64,000 nt of DNA from Antedon mediterranea (Eukaryota > Echinodermata > Crinoidea > Comatulida > Antedonidae): positions 4,774,001 through 4,838,000 of the forward strand of contig NC_092672.1 of assembly GCF_964355755.1 (NCBI RefSeq), given 5' to 3'. Made by a program: the position numbers and the translations under genes. The notes beneath the pieces are model-generated. The model saw only the letters and a program-made list of their open reading frames with translations, ran no database searches and was not told where the DNA came from. Of the stretch, positions 63,442 through 64,000 are shown in pieces; position 1 is the stretch's first letter; every line of letters begins with the position of its first letter.

Positions 63442-64000
63442 TGTGTACAGAATACAGTAATATTATAAATAAAAATTATATTGAATCAACTTGTTATATA
63501 ACGTTGAACCAACCATTTCCTGTAACAAACATCCAATCAACAATATACCACGGATTTCTGATTCCATGTATCAAACAATTGAACTCATTATAAAAACAAA
63601 CCGTAATATCAGAAATAAAATGTGTAATTTTCCTTAGAATCTATTATTCATAAAACCACAACCTCCTCTAACTAACAACCAATTTGTAGGGACCTACAAT
63701 GCGTGCACGTAATGCTAATGATTCCATGAATTTATTGTTAGAAATAACTCAACATTTCTATCTCAACCGTATGACCAAAACTCGCGTCGTTTGAGATAGT
63801 ACACCTTTTAATTCTTCTTTAGCCATTTTGCTATCTTAGGACGACATCCTTTTGAAAAAATACCGAATTGTGTAATTCTCTTCTTTTTATATCTATAGGC
63901 CTATTAATGCTACTAAATTGGTCGCGTAATGTCACGTATTTCCACCGAAACTGCTGAATGGTACGTGCTCACATTTGGCACACTAATGTTTCTTGATGGG
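63442..64000. other. Receptor 5 upstream region
   Basis: Has the receptor 5 promoter block (63505-63540) and a TATA-like TTATATAAC at about 63492-63500. Nothing else recognised up to the window end. Confidence 0.55.
63505..63540 (-). promoter_or_regulatory. Shared receptor promoter block, receptor 5
   Basis: Plus-strand GAACCAACCATTTCCTGTAA then CATCCAATCA, the cleanest copy. On the gene strand: TGATTGG (inverted CCAAT box), CAGGAAATGG (ETS-like core), then TTATATAAC. It lies 64 bp before the ATG. Confidence 0.68.

Overview
The window is invertebrate nuclear DNA, AT-rich and intron-rich. It most likely comes from a deuterostome such as an echinoderm. The grounds are a full clathrin heavy chain gene with a very vertebrate-like protein, an SBSPON-like secreted protein, a tandem cluster of intronless lineage-specific rhodopsin-class receptors, an intact BEL/Pao retrotransposon and many short foldback transposons. 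The species cannot be named from the sequence alone.

Left part (1-16.8 kb). A minus-strand gene (2445-3888, 3' end not found) encodes an unrecognised cysteine-rich single-pass membrane protein. About 2 kb away and divergently oriented is a five-exon SBSPON-like gene (5933-13662, plus), giving 269 residues: signal peptide, somatomedin-B domain, thrombospondin type-1 repeat and a conserved Cys-rich C-terminal domain. Its first intron holds a 100-bp satellite array and several foldback elements.

Middle (16.8-37.6 kb, minus). A 26-exon clathrin heavy chain gene is reconstructed end to end. Every exon joins in frame, giving 1696 residues. Its introns carry eleven copies of one MITE family, three copies of a 130-bp repeat in three consecutive introns, a long perfect hairpin, a 21-bp minisatellite and decayed non-LTR retrotransposon ends.

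Right part (38-64 kb). Five intact intronless class A GPCR genes lie on the minus strand (39.5, 53.8, 58.3, 60.2 and 62.5 kb), with at least three receptor relics. A short shared promoter block sits 60-82 bp upstream of every start codon. Between receptors 1 and 2 lies a nested transposon: a ~1.08-kb DNA element (10-bp target duplication, long terminal inverted repeats) was entered by an 8.0-kb intact BEL/Pao element (5-bp target duplication AATCC), whose left LTR was in turn entered by a ~0.93-kb foldback element.

The genes do not form a pathway. Clathrin heavy chain is housekeeping, the SBSPON-like protein is extracellular, and the receptors look like a young chemosensory or amine/nucleoside-like expansion. 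The strongest leads are the three-level nested insertion, the receptor family with unusual TM5/TM6 residues and a shared promoter module, and the MITE family placed just downstream of clathrin splice donors.
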